DNA from: Verrucomicrobiales bacterium
Lineage (GTDB): Bacteria > Verrucomicrobiota > Verrucomicrobiia > Verrucomicrobiales > DEV007
Length of the DNA: 64,000 nt
Assembly: GCA_029213065.1 (NCBI GenBank)
Contig: JARGPH010000026.1
Span: 25,880 to 89,879, forward strand
Direction of reading: 5' to 3'
This document shows positions 26,946 through 36,127 of the stretch, piece by piece (positions within the stretch are counted from its first letter, which is position 1; each line of letters begins with the position of its first letter). The translations under genes and the position numbers were made by a program. The notes beneath the pieces are model-generated. The model did no database searches. It was given only the letters and a program-made list of their open reading frames with translations, and was not told the origin of the DNA.

Positions 26946-29237
26946 ATGAGCGACTCTTCTTCTGACCTTCCTGAAAAACCCGGACCGTTCGCCTCGCTCT
27001 CTGCGAACACGGGCAATCCGGCATCCAAATCGCCGAAAAAGAAGAAGAAGAAAAGCAAACGAAGCGGATTGTGGCGCCTCTTTCGCTGGATCGTAATCCT
27101 TGGTTTCATCAGCGGAGCTGCCACAGGCATTGGCGGTTGCGTTTACTACAACGGCAAGGCGCTCACTTTCGATATGAAGGAGCTGAAGCAGGTTCCGCAG
27201 CGCACACTCGTCTTCGATCGAAACGGCGAACAGATGGGCCACGTTTCCGGTCATGGAGAGAACCGACTCGTCGTGCCCGCTTCCGAGGTCTCAGAACACT
27301 TTATCAAGGCATTGCTCGCTCGCGAGGACAGTCGATTCTACGATCACGACGGTGTTGACTACCGCGGTCTCGCACGCGCCGTAGTCGCGAACTTCAAAGC
27401 CCGGGGCATGGAACAGGGAGCCTCCACCCTGACGATGCAGCTCGCCCGAAACACCTTCGGGATGAGAGAGAAGAGTCTCAACCGGAAATTCATGGAGGTG
27501 GCTTTGGCGAAACGGATTGAGCGCAAATACACCAAAGAGGAAATCCTCGGATTCTACATGAACCGGGTCTATTTCGGATCCGGACTCTACGGGATCGAAC
27601 GGGCCTCGCAGGGCTATTTTATGAAACCGGCCTCCGACCTGAGCCCGGGCGAAGGCGCCATGTTGGCCGGGGTGATCCGGGGGCCGAGTCTTTTGAATCC
27701 TTTCCGAAGCATGGAGAATGCAACGGACATCCGCGATGAGGTTCTCACCCGGCTCGTAGCCGAAGGCACGATTACCGAAGCGCAATCGACCGCAGCGAAG
27801 AACGAGAAAATCACACTCCGCCCGCCTGAACAACGCCTCGCCACGGGGAGCTACGTTTTGCAAAGCATCTTCGATCTTATCGAGGGTTTCAAAGAGCGTT
27901 CGAATTTGTCTGATGAAGATATCCAGCGAGGCGGCCTCAAAATCTACACGACGATCGACGCGACAATGCAGGCCGCTGCCGAGAAGGCGCTCGATGGGCA
28001 TCTCACCTCAATCGAGAAACAATCAGGATTCAAACATCCTCCACGCAGCGCACACAGGAAAGGCGAGGCCACTGACTACCTCCAGGGAAGCGTCGTCTCA
28101 ATCGACAACCGCGACGGCGCCATACGCGCTTTGGTTGGCGGGCGGAGCTTCGCTGAAAGCTCTTACAATCGAGCTTTTCAGTCCGCCCGGCAGGTGGGAT
28201 CGACCTTTAAACCCTTTGTTTACGCAGTCGCTTTTGATCGTGGCGGACTCCTCCCCGGCGCCTACGTCAGCGATGACGCCCTCCGAATCGATATGGGAGG
28301 CGGGGCTCCAATCTGGTCTCCGAAAAACAGTGACGGCACATTCACGGGGCTTCAGCCCGCCGCGATCGGACTGATCAGATCACGCAACACGATGTCCGTA
28401 AGAGTCGGCCAGATCGCCGGACTCGATAACGTGCGCAGCCTCGCCAATGCTCTCCAGCTGGGTGAGCTCCCAAACTCGCCGGTATCCTACCTCGGCGCCT
28501 TCGAGACCAGCAACTACGCCCTTACAAGTGCCTACTCCGTTCTAGCCGCGAGAGGAACAAAAATGATTCCCTACATGATCGAACGCATCGAGCTGCCGAA
28601 CGGTGATACGATCCAGCAGCATCAGGTCACGGGGATCAGGATCTTTCCGGAATCCGTCGCCTACATCACTTCCGAAATCATGGGGGAAACGATGGACAAC
28701 GGAACTGGAGCGGGAGCCCGCCGACAGGGTTTTAAAGCACCGGCTTACGGAAAAACCGGAACGACGAACGATTATCGCGATGCCTGGTTTGTAGGGTTTA
28801 CTGACAAAATCACAACGGGTGTCTGGGTCGGACTGGACCAACCTAAGACGATCATGAATCGCGGCTATGGAAGCACCCTTGCACTGCCCGTTTGGACTGA
28901 AGTCATGAAAGCCGCCGAATCGGCAGGTTTTCCCGGCGAGAAAATCCCCGCTCCGGAGGGGACCGAGCCACGATTGATTTGCCGGGAATGCGGCCTCAAC
29001 GCATCCAACCGAACCCAACATGTTTATCAGATGGACCTCCCCAACGACTTGCGCCCCCGCTCAACCTGCCGGGGCCATGGCATGGGAATTTTCTCGAGGA
29101 ATAACGGTGACCCTCAGGCCTTTCCTTTCGGTGAAGATCCCAATGCGATGCCTCAAGACCGGCGTCCGCCGAACGATGACGGTATCGGCAAGGCATTGCG
29201 GGGACTCGGCAGGTTCATTTTCGGCGGAGGCAGATAA
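26946..29237 (+). CDS. Penicillin-binding protein 1A (bifunctional transglycosylase/transpeptidase)
   Basis: 763 residues. A cytoplasmic Lys-rich N-tail is followed by one membrane helix at about 44-66. The glycosyltransferase family 51 domain shows EDSRFYDHDGVD, QGASTLTMQLARN, KRIERKYTKEEILGFYMN and VYFGSGLYGIE. The transpeptidase domain has the SxxK motif STFK (S419), S-x-N at SRN (S479-N481) and KTGTT (K603). It polymerises and cross-links peptidoglycan at the inner membrane. The C-terminus carries a Cys pair (CRECG) and a Pro/Arg/Asp-rich tail ending FIFGGGR, which is not part of the core family. It stands alone, with AraC-type regulation following downstream. Confidence 0.95.
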   Translation: MSDSSSDLPEKPGPFASLSANTGNPASKSPKKKKKKSKRSGLWRLFRWIVILGFISGAATGIGGCVYYNGKALTFDMKELKQVPQRTLVFDRNGEQMGHVSGHGENRLVVPASEVSEHFIKALLAREDSRFYDHDGVDYRGLARAVVANFKARGMEQGASTLTMQLARNTFGMREKSLNRKFMEVALAKRIERKYTKEEILGFYMNRVYFGSGLYGIERASQGYFMKPASDLSPGEGAMLAGVIRGPSLLNPFRSMENATDIRDEVLTRLVAEGTITEAQSTAAKNEKITLRPPEQRLATGSYVLQSIFDLIEGFKERSNLSDEDIQRGGLKIYTTIDATMQAAAEKALDGHLTSIEKQSGFKHPPRSAHRKGEATDYLQGSVVSIDNRDGAIRALVGGRSFAESSYNRAFQSARQVGSTFKPFVYAVAFDRGGLLPGAYVSDDALRIDMGGGAPIWSPKNSDGTFTGLQPAAIGLIRSRNTMSVRVGQIAGLDNVRSLANALQLGELPNSPVSYLGAFETSNYALTSAYSVLAARGTKMIPYMIERIELPNGDTIQQHQVTGIRIFPESVAYITSEIMGETMDNGTGAGARRQGFKAPAYGKTGTTNDYRDAWFVGFTDKITTGVWVGLDQPKTIMNRGYGSTLALPVWTEVMKAAESAGFPGEKIPAPEGTEPRLICRECGLNASNRTQHVYQMDLPNDLRPRSTCRGHGMGIFSRNNGDPQAFPFGEDPNAMPQDRRPPNDDGIGKALRGLGRFIFGGGR

Positions 29238-29275
29238 AATCAAGACAAGTTAAAGGATATTCCTATTTTGTGTCA

Positions 29276-29360
29276 ATTTTAGCACACATTGGCCACAACC
29301 CGCTAATTTAAAGGTAGACGCCAACATGCAGATGTGTCATACGTAGCCAATTGCTAAAAT
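29276..29360. promoter_or_regulatory. Inverted ATTTTAGCA...TTGGC sites flanking the AraC-gene leader
   Basis: ATTTTAGCACACATTGGC at 29276-29293 and, inverted, GCCAATTGCTAAAAT at 29346-29360. The second copy overlaps the start codon of the AraC-family gene. They match except for three extra bases in the first. This could be a pair of autoregulatory sites or a leader stem that hides the start. Confidence 0.3.
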
Positions 29361-30183
29361 GAGCACAAAAAAAGACACTTTCTTCAGCCTCGTCCCCGAA
29401 GAATCCCCCCATCAGGTGGAAGGAGAGCGCGAAGTCATGCTTCCCGGCATGTCGCTGGAGATTCTGGCGACCCGGAAGATCAATCTGACGAAGTGGAATC
29501 TTGAAAAGCTCAACGACCCCTACTGGCGCCTCTACTGCCCCGTTGAGGGCCGCGCCGTTGTCACCATCAATGAGATCGACCAGGAGCTCGTCCCTGGAAA
29601 TCTTTACCTGATCCCTCCCCGCACCACGATCAGCTCTCACAATCCTGAGGCTTTTTCGAAGTGGTATGTGCACTTTATCCTGGGCAGATCGGATCTTCTT
29701 TCCGTTCCGGGAATCTACGCGCATCCGCTCGATGCCGTAGCGGAAGCGCTTCTCGAAACGCTCGCCAACGCCAAGGGAGAACCCTACAACTGGGAATCGG
29801 CATCGCTAGTGATTCACGCCCTCGGAACCCTTCCGGCGGAAGCCTGGTCTGACCAGAAACTCGATCATCGCGTCGAGAAAGCGATGGAGTTCCTCCACAG
29901 CAACCTCGCCCGGAAGGTAAACGCCGAGGACGCGGCCCGTTCCGCCGGGGTAAGCGTTCGTAATTTGAATCACCTTTTCCGCTCTCAGGTGAGAATGGCT
30001 CCCATGAGTGTCCTTCTTAACTACCGGCTCGATCGCTCCTGCCATTTGCTGCGTCACACCGATCAGTCCATCGAGCAAGTCGCTGAGAACTGCGGCTTTC
30101 CGAATCGTTATTACTTCAGTCGTATGTTAAAGCAGCATCGCGGGATTTCGCCTGCTGCCTACCGTAAGGGGCAGCTGTATTAG
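29359..30183 (+). CDS. AraC family transcriptional regulator
   Basis: 274 residues. The C-terminal ~100 residues hold two helix-turn-helix motifs typical of AraC/XylS: VNAEDAARSAGVSVRNLNHLFR and SIEQVAENCGFPNRYYFSRMLKQHRGISPAAYR. The N-terminal part (about 30-110) is a cupin-like sensing domain, with LVPGNLYLIPPRTTISSH. It probably binds a small ligand, often a sugar in this family; the ligand cannot be told. Inverted sites around its own start suggest autoregulation. Neighbours (PBP1A and a DUF2071 gene) do not show what it controls. Confidence 0.93.
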   Translation: MSTKKDTFFSLVPEESPHQVEGEREVMLPGMSLEILATRKINLTKWNLEKLNDPYWRLYCPVEGRAVVTINEIDQELVPGNLYLIPPRTTISSHNPEAFSKWYVHFILGRSDLLSVPGIYAHPLDAVAEALLETLANAKGEPYNWESASLVIHALGTLPAEAWSDQKLDHRVEKAMEFLHSNLARKVNAEDAARSAGVSVRNLNHLFRSQVRMAPMSVLLNYRLDRSCHLLRHTDQSIEQVAENCGFPNRYYFSRMLKQHRGISPAAYRKGQLY

Positions 30184-30289
30184 AGAAAGAAGCAGAGAAT
30201 GGAAGGAGTAGAGGAGTAGAGAATCTTCTGCTGCGGAGACTCCTGCGGCCAGCGCGGCAAAAACGTGTCGAGAATCCGTCAATTCAGGC

Positions 30290-30311
30290 GACGTTTCATT
30301 CATGAAACGTC
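30290..30311. promoter_or_regulatory. Near-perfect palindrome across the DUF2071 start codon
   Basis: Arms GACGTTTCAT and ATGAAACGTC (10 bp, perfect) are separated by TC; the ATG of the gene is the first codon of the right arm. It may be an operator or a translation-blocking hairpin. The coding requirement (M-K-R) alone does not explain the left arm, which is non-coding. Confidence 0.4.
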
Positions 30312-31051
30312 CCACCCTTGAGGATCGCTTTGCGGCAACGCAGCGCCCGAATGCGTCGCCGGTGATGTATCAGCGCTGGAGCGAGCTTTTGTTCCTGCAT
30401 TGGGAAGTGAGCGTTGAGTCGATCACCGCGACACTTCCGGATGGCCTTTACCCCGACCTCCACAAAGGACGCGCCTGGATCGGGCTCGTTCCTTTCTACA
30501 TGCAGAATATCCGCCCGCGTTTCCTGCCCGCAGTGCCGGGTATTTCAAACTTCCTCGAGATGAATGTCAGGACCTACGTCCACGACGAACACGGCCGCCC
30601 CGGAGTGTGGTTTTACTCCCTCGATGCCAACCAGTCACTCGCCGTCTCCGTGGCGAAACGATTCTTTCACCTCCCCTACCATCGCGCCGATATGACGGCG
30701 GAAAACCGCGAGGGCAAAATCCACTACTCCTGCACTCGCCGAACCCGCCCTGACGAAACGACCGGCTTCATCTACTCGGGAGGCGCCCCTCTGCCTTCTC
30801 CTGCCCCCGGATCCTTCGAGTATTTTTTGGTGGAACGATACTATCTCTTTGCTCATCATGGGAAGGAAATGAAGAACAGCATCGGTCAGGTCCACCATAC
30901 CCCCTACTCGCTCGTGCAAGCCCATGTGGAGGAGTGGAGCGGCGAGGCGATCCAGCAGGCGGGTTTCGACATTGGAGATCGTGAACCCGATCACTCGGTG
31001 ATATCCCATCGTGTCGATGTTTCCGTCTTTGCGATTGAGCCGGTGTCATGA
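30302..31051 (+). CDS. DUF2071 (YqjF-like) protein
   Basis: 249 residues, full length for the family. Diagnostic stretches are the N-terminal MYQRWSELLFLHWEVS, LPDGLYPDLHKGRAWIGLVPFYM, LEMNVRTYVHDEHGRPGVWFYSLDA and the FFHLPYHRA motif. No signal peptide or membrane helix is seen, so it should be cytoplasmic. DUF2071/YqjF proteins have no established reaction. Its stop overlaps the start of the TIGR02206 membrane protein by four bases, so the two are probably translated together. A strong palindrome covers its start codon. Confidence 0.9.
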   Translation: MKRPTLEDRFAATQRPNASPVMYQRWSELLFLHWEVSVESITATLPDGLYPDLHKGRAWIGLVPFYMQNIRPRFLPAVPGISNFLEMNVRTYVHDEHGRPGVWFYSLDANQSLAVSVAKRFFHLPYHRADMTAENREGKIHYSCTRRTRPDETTGFIYSGGAPLPSPAPGSFEYFLVERYYLFAHHGKEMKNSIGQVHHTPYSLVQAHVEEWSGEAIQQAGFDIGDREPDHSVISHRVDVSVFAIEPVS

Positions 31052-31746
31052 GCGAAGTGTTTCACGTCGGATCGACGACTCATCTCCTCACACTCCTGAT
31101 ATGCGGGTTACTCGGGGCCGCGATCACCTGGAAGGGCAAAGCGCTTGCTGCCAACGCGCAGCGACAGCTGGCGCTCCGACACGCCATTGCCCTCGGCTGT
31201 CTCGCCGCGTGGGTCCTCAATACCGGTTTCTGGCTCGTACCTTCGCGTTTCAGCTGGGATCAGGCGCTCCCGCTACAGTTTTGCAACCTCGCCAATCTGG
31301 TCAGTGCATTGGCCCTGTGGAAGAAACCGCGCTGGGCGCAGTCGCTGCTCTACTTCTGGGCGCTGGGACTTTCGACATGGGCTTTTCTGACGCCCTCTCT
31401 GGCAGCCGGGCCCGCTCTCGTCGAATTCTGGATTTTCTGGATCTATCACATCTTCATCCTCTTCGCGGTTCTCTGGTGTCTCGTCATTGATCGCTTCCGC
31501 CCGACTTGGAGGGACTTCAGGCTGAGCCTTGCGATCACGCTGGGTTATCTCGCGATCCTCTTCATTCTCGATCGCATCACGGGATGGAATTACGGTTTCG
31601 CCGGTGAAGCCAAACCGCTCCAACCCAGCCCCATCGACGGACTGGGCCCCTACCCGATTCGCGTTCTCTGGCTGGCATTAATCGGAACGGCAGTGTTTGC
31701 CCTCCTCATGCTGCCCTTTAGCCGGAAAGAGAAGGCGGATTCGTAA
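31048..31746 (+). CDS. TIGR02206 (YwaF-like) integral membrane protein
   Basis: 232 residues with about six membrane helices. The family marker is the segment LPLQFCNLANLVSALALWKKPRW (helix 3) together with FWIYHIFILFAVLW and the C-terminal GLGPYPIRVLWLALIG. Function is unknown in the family. It overlaps the DUF2071 gene by ATGA, which suggests the two act together, perhaps at the membrane; that is inference from layout only. Confidence 0.88.
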   Translation: MSEVFHVGSTTHLLTLLICGLLGAAITWKGKALAANAQRQLALRHAIALGCLAAWVLNTGFWLVPSRFSWDQALPLQFCNLANLVSALALWKKPRWAQSLLYFWALGLSTWAFLTPSLAAGPALVEFWIFWIYHIFILFAVLWCLVIDRFRPTWRDFRLSLAITLGYLAILFILDRITGWNYGFAGEAKPLQPSPIDGLGPYPIRVLWLALIGTAVFALLMLPFSRKEKADS

Positions 31747-31833
31747 GAATCTTGTCAGAGCGCGTCTCAATTGAGTAGCTTTACTTCGGGATCTCTCACG
31801 AAACAAACCTCTAACACCTTTCTATTTCCTTCA

Positions 31834-33180
31834 ATGACTTCAGCAGAACAAAAAGAACTCGATCATTTCATGACCGGCCTCAAGAAGAGGAACCCTTACG
31901 AAATTGAATTTCAACAAGCGGTTCACGAGGTGGCGGCATCCGTGATGCCCTGGTATCTGCAACAGGATGACTTGCATCGCTCGCAGATTCTCGAGCGAAT
32001 CACCGAACCGGATCGCATCATTACCTTTCGCGTTACCTGGGAAACAGACGCGGGTGAGATTCGAGCGAACCGCGCCTGGAGGGTGCAGTTCAACCACGCT
32101 CTCGGCCCCTACAAAGGCGGGCTCAGGTTTCATCCCTCGGTAACACAGAGCATTCTGAAATTTCTCGGCTTCGAACAGATTTTCAAAAACAGCCTCACCG
32201 GCCTGCCCATGGGCGGTGCCAAGGGAGGATCGAACTTCAATCCCAAGGGAAAGAGCAGGCGGGAAGTGATGCGTTTCTGCCATTCAATGATGACGGAACT
32301 TCACCGTCATATCGGGGAGGACATCGATGTTCCCGCCGGCGACATCGGCGTGGGAGCACGGGAAGTGAGCTTCCTCTTCGGTCAGTACATGCGCTTGGAG
32401 AATCGATGGAGTGGCGTTCTCACCGGCAAGGGGCTCTCATTCGGCGGAAGTGCGGTGCGGACCGAGGCGACAGGTTGGGGCTGTGTCTATTTCTGCGAGA
32501 ATATGCTCCATCATCACGATTTCGAACTCGAAGGGAAACGCGTTGCCGTAAGCGGCAGCGGCAATGTCGCTCTCTATGGAGCCCAGAAATTAATCGAGAA
32601 GCGGGCAAAGGTCGTTACGATGAGTGACTCAAAAGGATTTATCCACGCCCCTGAGGGCCTCACCATGGAACAATGGGAAACCATTCAGGAGTTGAAGGAG
32701 AAAAAACGCGGGCGCCTTTCCGAGCTGGATGAAGCCGGGATCACTTACCACGCCGGCAAACGCCCCTGGGGAGTCGAGTGCGATATCGCGATGCCCTGTG
32801 CCACTCAAAACGAGCTGGAAGCTGAGGGTGCAAAAGAACTCGTTAAGAACGGGGTTGTCGCGGTATGCGAGGGCGCTAACATGCCCACCTCAGTCGAGGC
32901 AGTGGAGATTTTGCGTGAAGCCGGGGTTCTTCTTGCCCCCGGCAAGGCGTCAAACGCGGGCGGGGTTGCTGTGAGCGGGCTTGAGCAGAGTCAGAACGCG
33001 ATGCGTATCAGCTGGGAGCCCGAGGAAGTCGACCGGCGCCTCCAGCGTATCATGTCGGAGATCCACGCCCGATGCGTCAGGGAAGGTCAGGGCGAAGAGC
33101 GCGTCGATTACATCGACGGTTCCAACATCGCCGGATTCAAAAAAGTCGCCGAGGCGATGCACGCCTACGGCGCGGTCTAG
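31834..33180 (+). CDS. gdhA: NADP-type glutamate dehydrogenase
   Basis: 448 residues from the ATG at 31834; an earlier TTG at 31771 would add 21 unrelated residues. Length fits the hexameric GDH-I class. Motifs: VQFNHALGPYKGGLRFHP, GLPMGGAKGGSNFNPKGKS (catalytic Lys region), DVPAGDIGVGAREV, the nucleotide fold VAVSGSGNVALYGAQKL and the end GSNIAGFKKVAEAM. It interconverts 2-oxoglutarate plus ammonium and glutamate in the cytoplasm, probably in the ammonium-assimilating direction. The specificity for NADP rather than NAD is inferred from overall similarity. Confidence 0.95.
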   Translation: MTSAEQKELDHFMTGLKKRNPYEIEFQQAVHEVAASVMPWYLQQDDLHRSQILERITEPDRIITFRVTWETDAGEIRANRAWRVQFNHALGPYKGGLRFHPSVTQSILKFLGFEQIFKNSLTGLPMGGAKGGSNFNPKGKSRREVMRFCHSMMTELHRHIGEDIDVPAGDIGVGAREVSFLFGQYMRLENRWSGVLTGKGLSFGGSAVRTEATGWGCVYFCENMLHHHDFELEGKRVAVSGSGNVALYGAQKLIEKRAKVVTMSDSKGFIHAPEGLTMEQWETIQELKEKKRGRLSELDEAGITYHAGKRPWGVECDIAMPCATQNELEAEGAKELVKNGVVAVCEGANMPTSVEAVEILREAGVLLAPGKASNAGGVAVSGLEQSQNAMRISWEPEEVDRRLQRIMSEIHARCVREGQGEERVDYIDGSNIAGFKKVAEAMHAYGAV

Positions 33181-33542
33181 CGGTTAGCCGTTAGCTCCTC
33201 GGATCGCATTCGCAGGATAGAGCCGGAGGCTCATCAGAAATTAGCGCGGTGTGGAGCGCCGCGGAACGCCGGGACCTTCCGCATCAACGCCAGCCCGGCC
33301 CTGAATGGGCCGCAGAAAGGCTACGTCGCGTTCTGCGGCACCTCCGGCGCCGATCCGTTGGCGTTCTCAAATCCGGTGGTTTCACTTCGTTCCACCACCG
33401 GCTGATTTCTATCGAACCTCCGGTTCTACCCCACCTCCGGTTCTGCCCCAAATCCCTCCACGCCTCAGAAGAATCTTCAATTCTAACGAAACTGTCATCT
33501 TAGCGTTCATTTTATTGTCAGGTTGAAAGTCTTATTTGGGGT
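33181..33542. repeat. Intergenic repeat-rich region after gdhA
   Basis: 362 bases with no plausible gene. It holds a perfect 8-bp hairpin CCGGTGGT/ACCACCGG with a 13-base loop (33374-33402) and a two-copy tandem repeat of 17 bases whose core is ACCTCCGGTTCT (33417-33450). Several partial repeats rich in CCGG/GCGCCG lie before them. It looks like debris of dispersed intergenic repeats. The core GCCGGTGG hairpin resembles the one after the aldolase gene (26682). The peroxidase promoter should lie in the last ~60 bases. Confidence 0.55.
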
Positions 33543-35363
33543 ATGGAAGTGAAAAGTCCCTCTCAAACCGCCCTGAACCCATCTCGCAGCACCGGCCGAG
33601 TCGCCCTTGTGGCACTCATCCTCGTCTCCCTTTCCGGCAACCTCTTCGCTCAGGAGAGAAAACGCCGATCGCCGAACGACCTTCCAAAACGCGATAAACG
33701 AGGTGCCGAAGTTCAGCCGCCGAACATGAAGAAACCGGGGACGGTTAAAATGGGACAACGAACGCTCGTTTTCCCCGATGAATACCGGACCATCGACGGA
33801 ACGAACAACAATATTGCCAATCCTGAATGGGGCGCCGCTGACATTCCCTTTCTTCGCCGGGCCGCCGCTGACTACGCCGACGGCATCAGCGAACCTTCCG
33901 GCGATGATCGACCGAATCCCCGCACGATCAGCAACGAGATTTGCGCACAGGAAGGAACGATTCTGAATCGCTACCGTGCCTCGGATTTCCTCTGGCAGTG
34001 GGGCCAGTTTCTCGACCACGATATTACCGAGACTCCGACCGCAGAGCCGGTTGAAGAGTTCAATGTCGCAGTTCCCGCCGGCGATGCCTTTTTCGATCCT
34101 CAATCCACCGGCACCGCCGAGATCACTCTCGACCGTTCCTACAGCGAAGTGGTCAAAGACGTTCGCGAGCAATTCAACGAGATCACCGCCTACATCGATG
34201 CCTCCAATGTCTATGGCTCAAACCAGGAGAGAGCCGACGACCTCCGGGCCCACGACGGAACCGGAATGCTCAGGACAAGCGAGGGAAACCTCCTTCCCTT
34301 TAACGTCAACGCTCTCCCCAACGCCCCTTCCCCACTCGCTTCAGATTTCTTCATTGCCGGTGACTTCCGGGCAAATGAGCAGGTTGCTCTGACCGCTCTG
34401 CACACCGTCTTTCTCCGTGAGCACAACTACTGGGCGAAAGGAATCGCCAGGGCCAACCCGGGGCTGAGCGGTGATCAGATCTATGAAGCTGCCCGCGCCA
34501 TTGTCGGAGCGGAAATGCAGGTCATCACGTATGAAGAATTCCTCCCCCGCCTCCTCGGAGAGAGAGCGCTTCCCCGCTACCGCGGCTACAATAAGGGTGC
34601 CAACGCGGGAATCACCAACGCATTCGCGACCGCTTCATACCGTTTCGGACACACCATGCTTTCGAGCCAGTTGCTGCGCCTCGACCGCCGCCTCAACGAA
34701 GTCGATGAAGGTCACCTTGATCTCGCCTCGGCTTTCTTTGATCCCACTAAAATTATCGACGAAGGCGGAATCGAACCACTCCTGAGAGGGCTCGCTCACC
34801 AGCCTGCGCAGGAAATCGATACCCACGTGGTCGACGATGTTCGCAATTTCCTCTTTGGACCTCCCGGAGCGGGCGGCTTCGACCTTGCGACGCTCAACAT
34901 CCAGCGGGGCAGAGATCACGGGCTCCCCGGCTTCAACGTCGTCCGTGAAGCCTATGGACTCGACGCCGTCGATGACTTCGACGAGATCACTCCCAATGAC
35001 GATCTTCAGGAGAAGCTCGAAGAGCTCTACGGCAGCGTAGACCTGATGGATCTCTGGGTCGGTGGCCTTGCCGAAAAGCCGGTCCGCGGAGCAATGGTGG
35101 GAGCGACGATCCATGCGGTTCTTGTCGACCAATTCAGACGTTTGCGTGATGGCGACCGGTTCTGGTATCAGAACCATCTTCCACGGGAACTTCAACGCCT
35201 CGTTGAAGCACAGACTCTCGCCCGCATCATCAAGCGAAACACAGAAATAGACCGTGAATTGCCCGAAGATCTTTGGCAGGTTGAGAGAATGCTGGAAGCG
35301 GTTCAGGGCGGCGTTCCCGGTGGCGGCCCCAAAGGTCAACGACCTCCTCCCCGGAGACGTTAA
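33543..35363 (+). CDS. Secreted animal-type haem peroxidase (peroxidasin-like)
   Basis: 606 residues; the signal peptide (about 17-36, ending NLFAQ) puts it outside the cytoplasm. The animal haem peroxidase domain has WQWGQFLDHDIT (distal His and calcium-binding Asp), YIDASNVYGSN, GDFRANEQ (catalytic Arg), LHTVFLREHNYWA and YRFGHTML (proximal His), plus LNIQRGRDHGLPGFN. All key residues are present. These enzymes use hydrogen peroxide to oxidise halides or organic substrates; bacterial members are secreted. An intrinsic-type hairpin follows 22 bases past the stop, then a two-component system. Confidence 0.93.
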   Translation: MEVKSPSQTALNPSRSTGRVALVALILVSLSGNLFAQERKRRSPNDLPKRDKRGAEVQPPNMKKPGTVKMGQRTLVFPDEYRTIDGTNNNIANPEWGAADIPFLRRAAADYADGISEPSGDDRPNPRTISNEICAQEGTILNRYRASDFLWQWGQFLDHDITETPTAEPVEEFNVAVPAGDAFFDPQSTGTAEITLDRSYSEVVKDVREQFNEITAYIDASNVYGSNQERADDLRAHDGTGMLRTSEGNLLPFNVNALPNAPSPLASDFFIAGDFRANEQVALTALHTVFLREHNYWAKGIARANPGLSGDQIYEAARAIVGAEMQVITYEEFLPRLLGERALPRYRGYNKGANAGITNAFATASYRFGHTMLSSQLLRLDRRLNEVDEGHLDLASAFFDPTKIIDEGGIEPLLRGLAHQPAQEIDTHVVDDVRNFLFGPPGAGGFDLATLNIQRGRDHGLPGFNVVREAYGLDAVDDFDEITPNDDLQEKLEELYGSVDLMDLWVGGLAEKPVRGAMVGATIHAVLVDQFRRLRDGDRFWYQNHLPRELQRLVEAQTLARIIKRNTEIDRELPEDLWQVERMLEAVQGGVPGGGPKGQRPPPRRR

Positions 35364-35384
35364 ATCTCAACCTGCCATTTACAG

Positions 35385-35418
35385 TGGGGCACAGCAGATT
35401 TTTTCTTGCTGTGCCCCA
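35385..35418 (+). terminator. Intrinsic terminator after the peroxidase gene
   Basis: Perfect 12-bp stem TGGGGCACAGCA/TGCTGTGCCCCA with a 10-base loop rich in T, followed by a T-rich run (ATCTTTATT). It lies 22 bases past the peroxidase stop and 32 bases before the response-regulator ATG, so it separates the two transcripts. Confidence 0.75.
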
Positions 35419-35449
35419 TCTTTATTCCCATGTTCCAGAAGTCATTTCT

Positions 35450-36124
35450 ATGAGAGTCCTCGTCGTTGAAGATCAAGAGCGAATCAATTCGTTCATTTGC
35501 AAAGGGCTCAAAGAGCAGGGTTTTGTCGTCGATACGACGGATAACGGTGACGACGGCTACGCCCTCGCCATCACCGAACCATACGATGCCATCGTCCTCG
35601 ATATCATGCTTCCCGGCCGTGACGGCTTAAGCATTCTGAAAAACCTGCGAAAGCGGGACAGCGCGGTCCCCGTGATTCTACTCACCGCGAGAGCGGAACT
35701 CGACGAGCGCCTTGAAGGGCTCAACCTCGGAGCCGACGACTACCTGACAAAACCTTTTTACATCGAGGAACTCATTGCCCGGCTCCACACCGTGGTGCGA
35801 CGGGCCAGCGGCGAACCGTCCCACCTTTTGAAGGCCGACGATCTCATCATGGACCTTGTCCAACACACCGTCCGCCGCGGCGGCGAGGAGATTAACCTTT
35901 CGATGAGAGAATTTTCACTCCTGGAGTTCCTCATGCGAAGCCCCGGCCGCGTCCTCAGCCGCATGCAGATTTGCGAGCACGTCTGGAACTACAATTTTGA
36001 TCCTGACACAAACCTCGTTGACGTCTACATCCAGAGAATCCGGAAGAAGATCGACAAGGACTTCGAAACCAAACTTGTCGAGACCGTCCGCGGAGTCGGC
36101 TACCGAATCAAAGAGCAAACCTGA
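35450..36124 (+). CDS. OmpR-family response regulator
   Basis: 224 residues from the ATG at 35450; the frame is open earlier but runs through the terminator hairpin. The receiver domain has E7-D8 and the phospho-acceptor D51 (VLDIML), then T at LLTA and K in TKPF. The C-terminal winged helix has EFSLLEFLMRSPGRVLSR and VDVYIQRIRKKID, followed by VRGVGYRI. It is co-transcribed with the histidine kinase, which starts three bases after its stop. Targets are not visible in the sequence; the adjacent peroxidase is one candidate. Confidence 0.95.
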   Translation: MRVLVVEDQERINSFICKGLKEQGFVVDTTDNGDDGYALAITEPYDAIVLDIMLPGRDGLSILKNLRKRDSAVPVILLTARAELDERLEGLNLGADDYLTKPFYIEELIARLHTVVRRASGEPSHLLKADDLIMDLVQHTVRRGGEEINLSMREFSLLEFLMRSPGRVLSRMQICEHVWNYNFDPDTNLVDVYIQRIRKKIDKDFETKLVETVRGVGYRIKEQT

Positions 36125-36127
36125 TCG

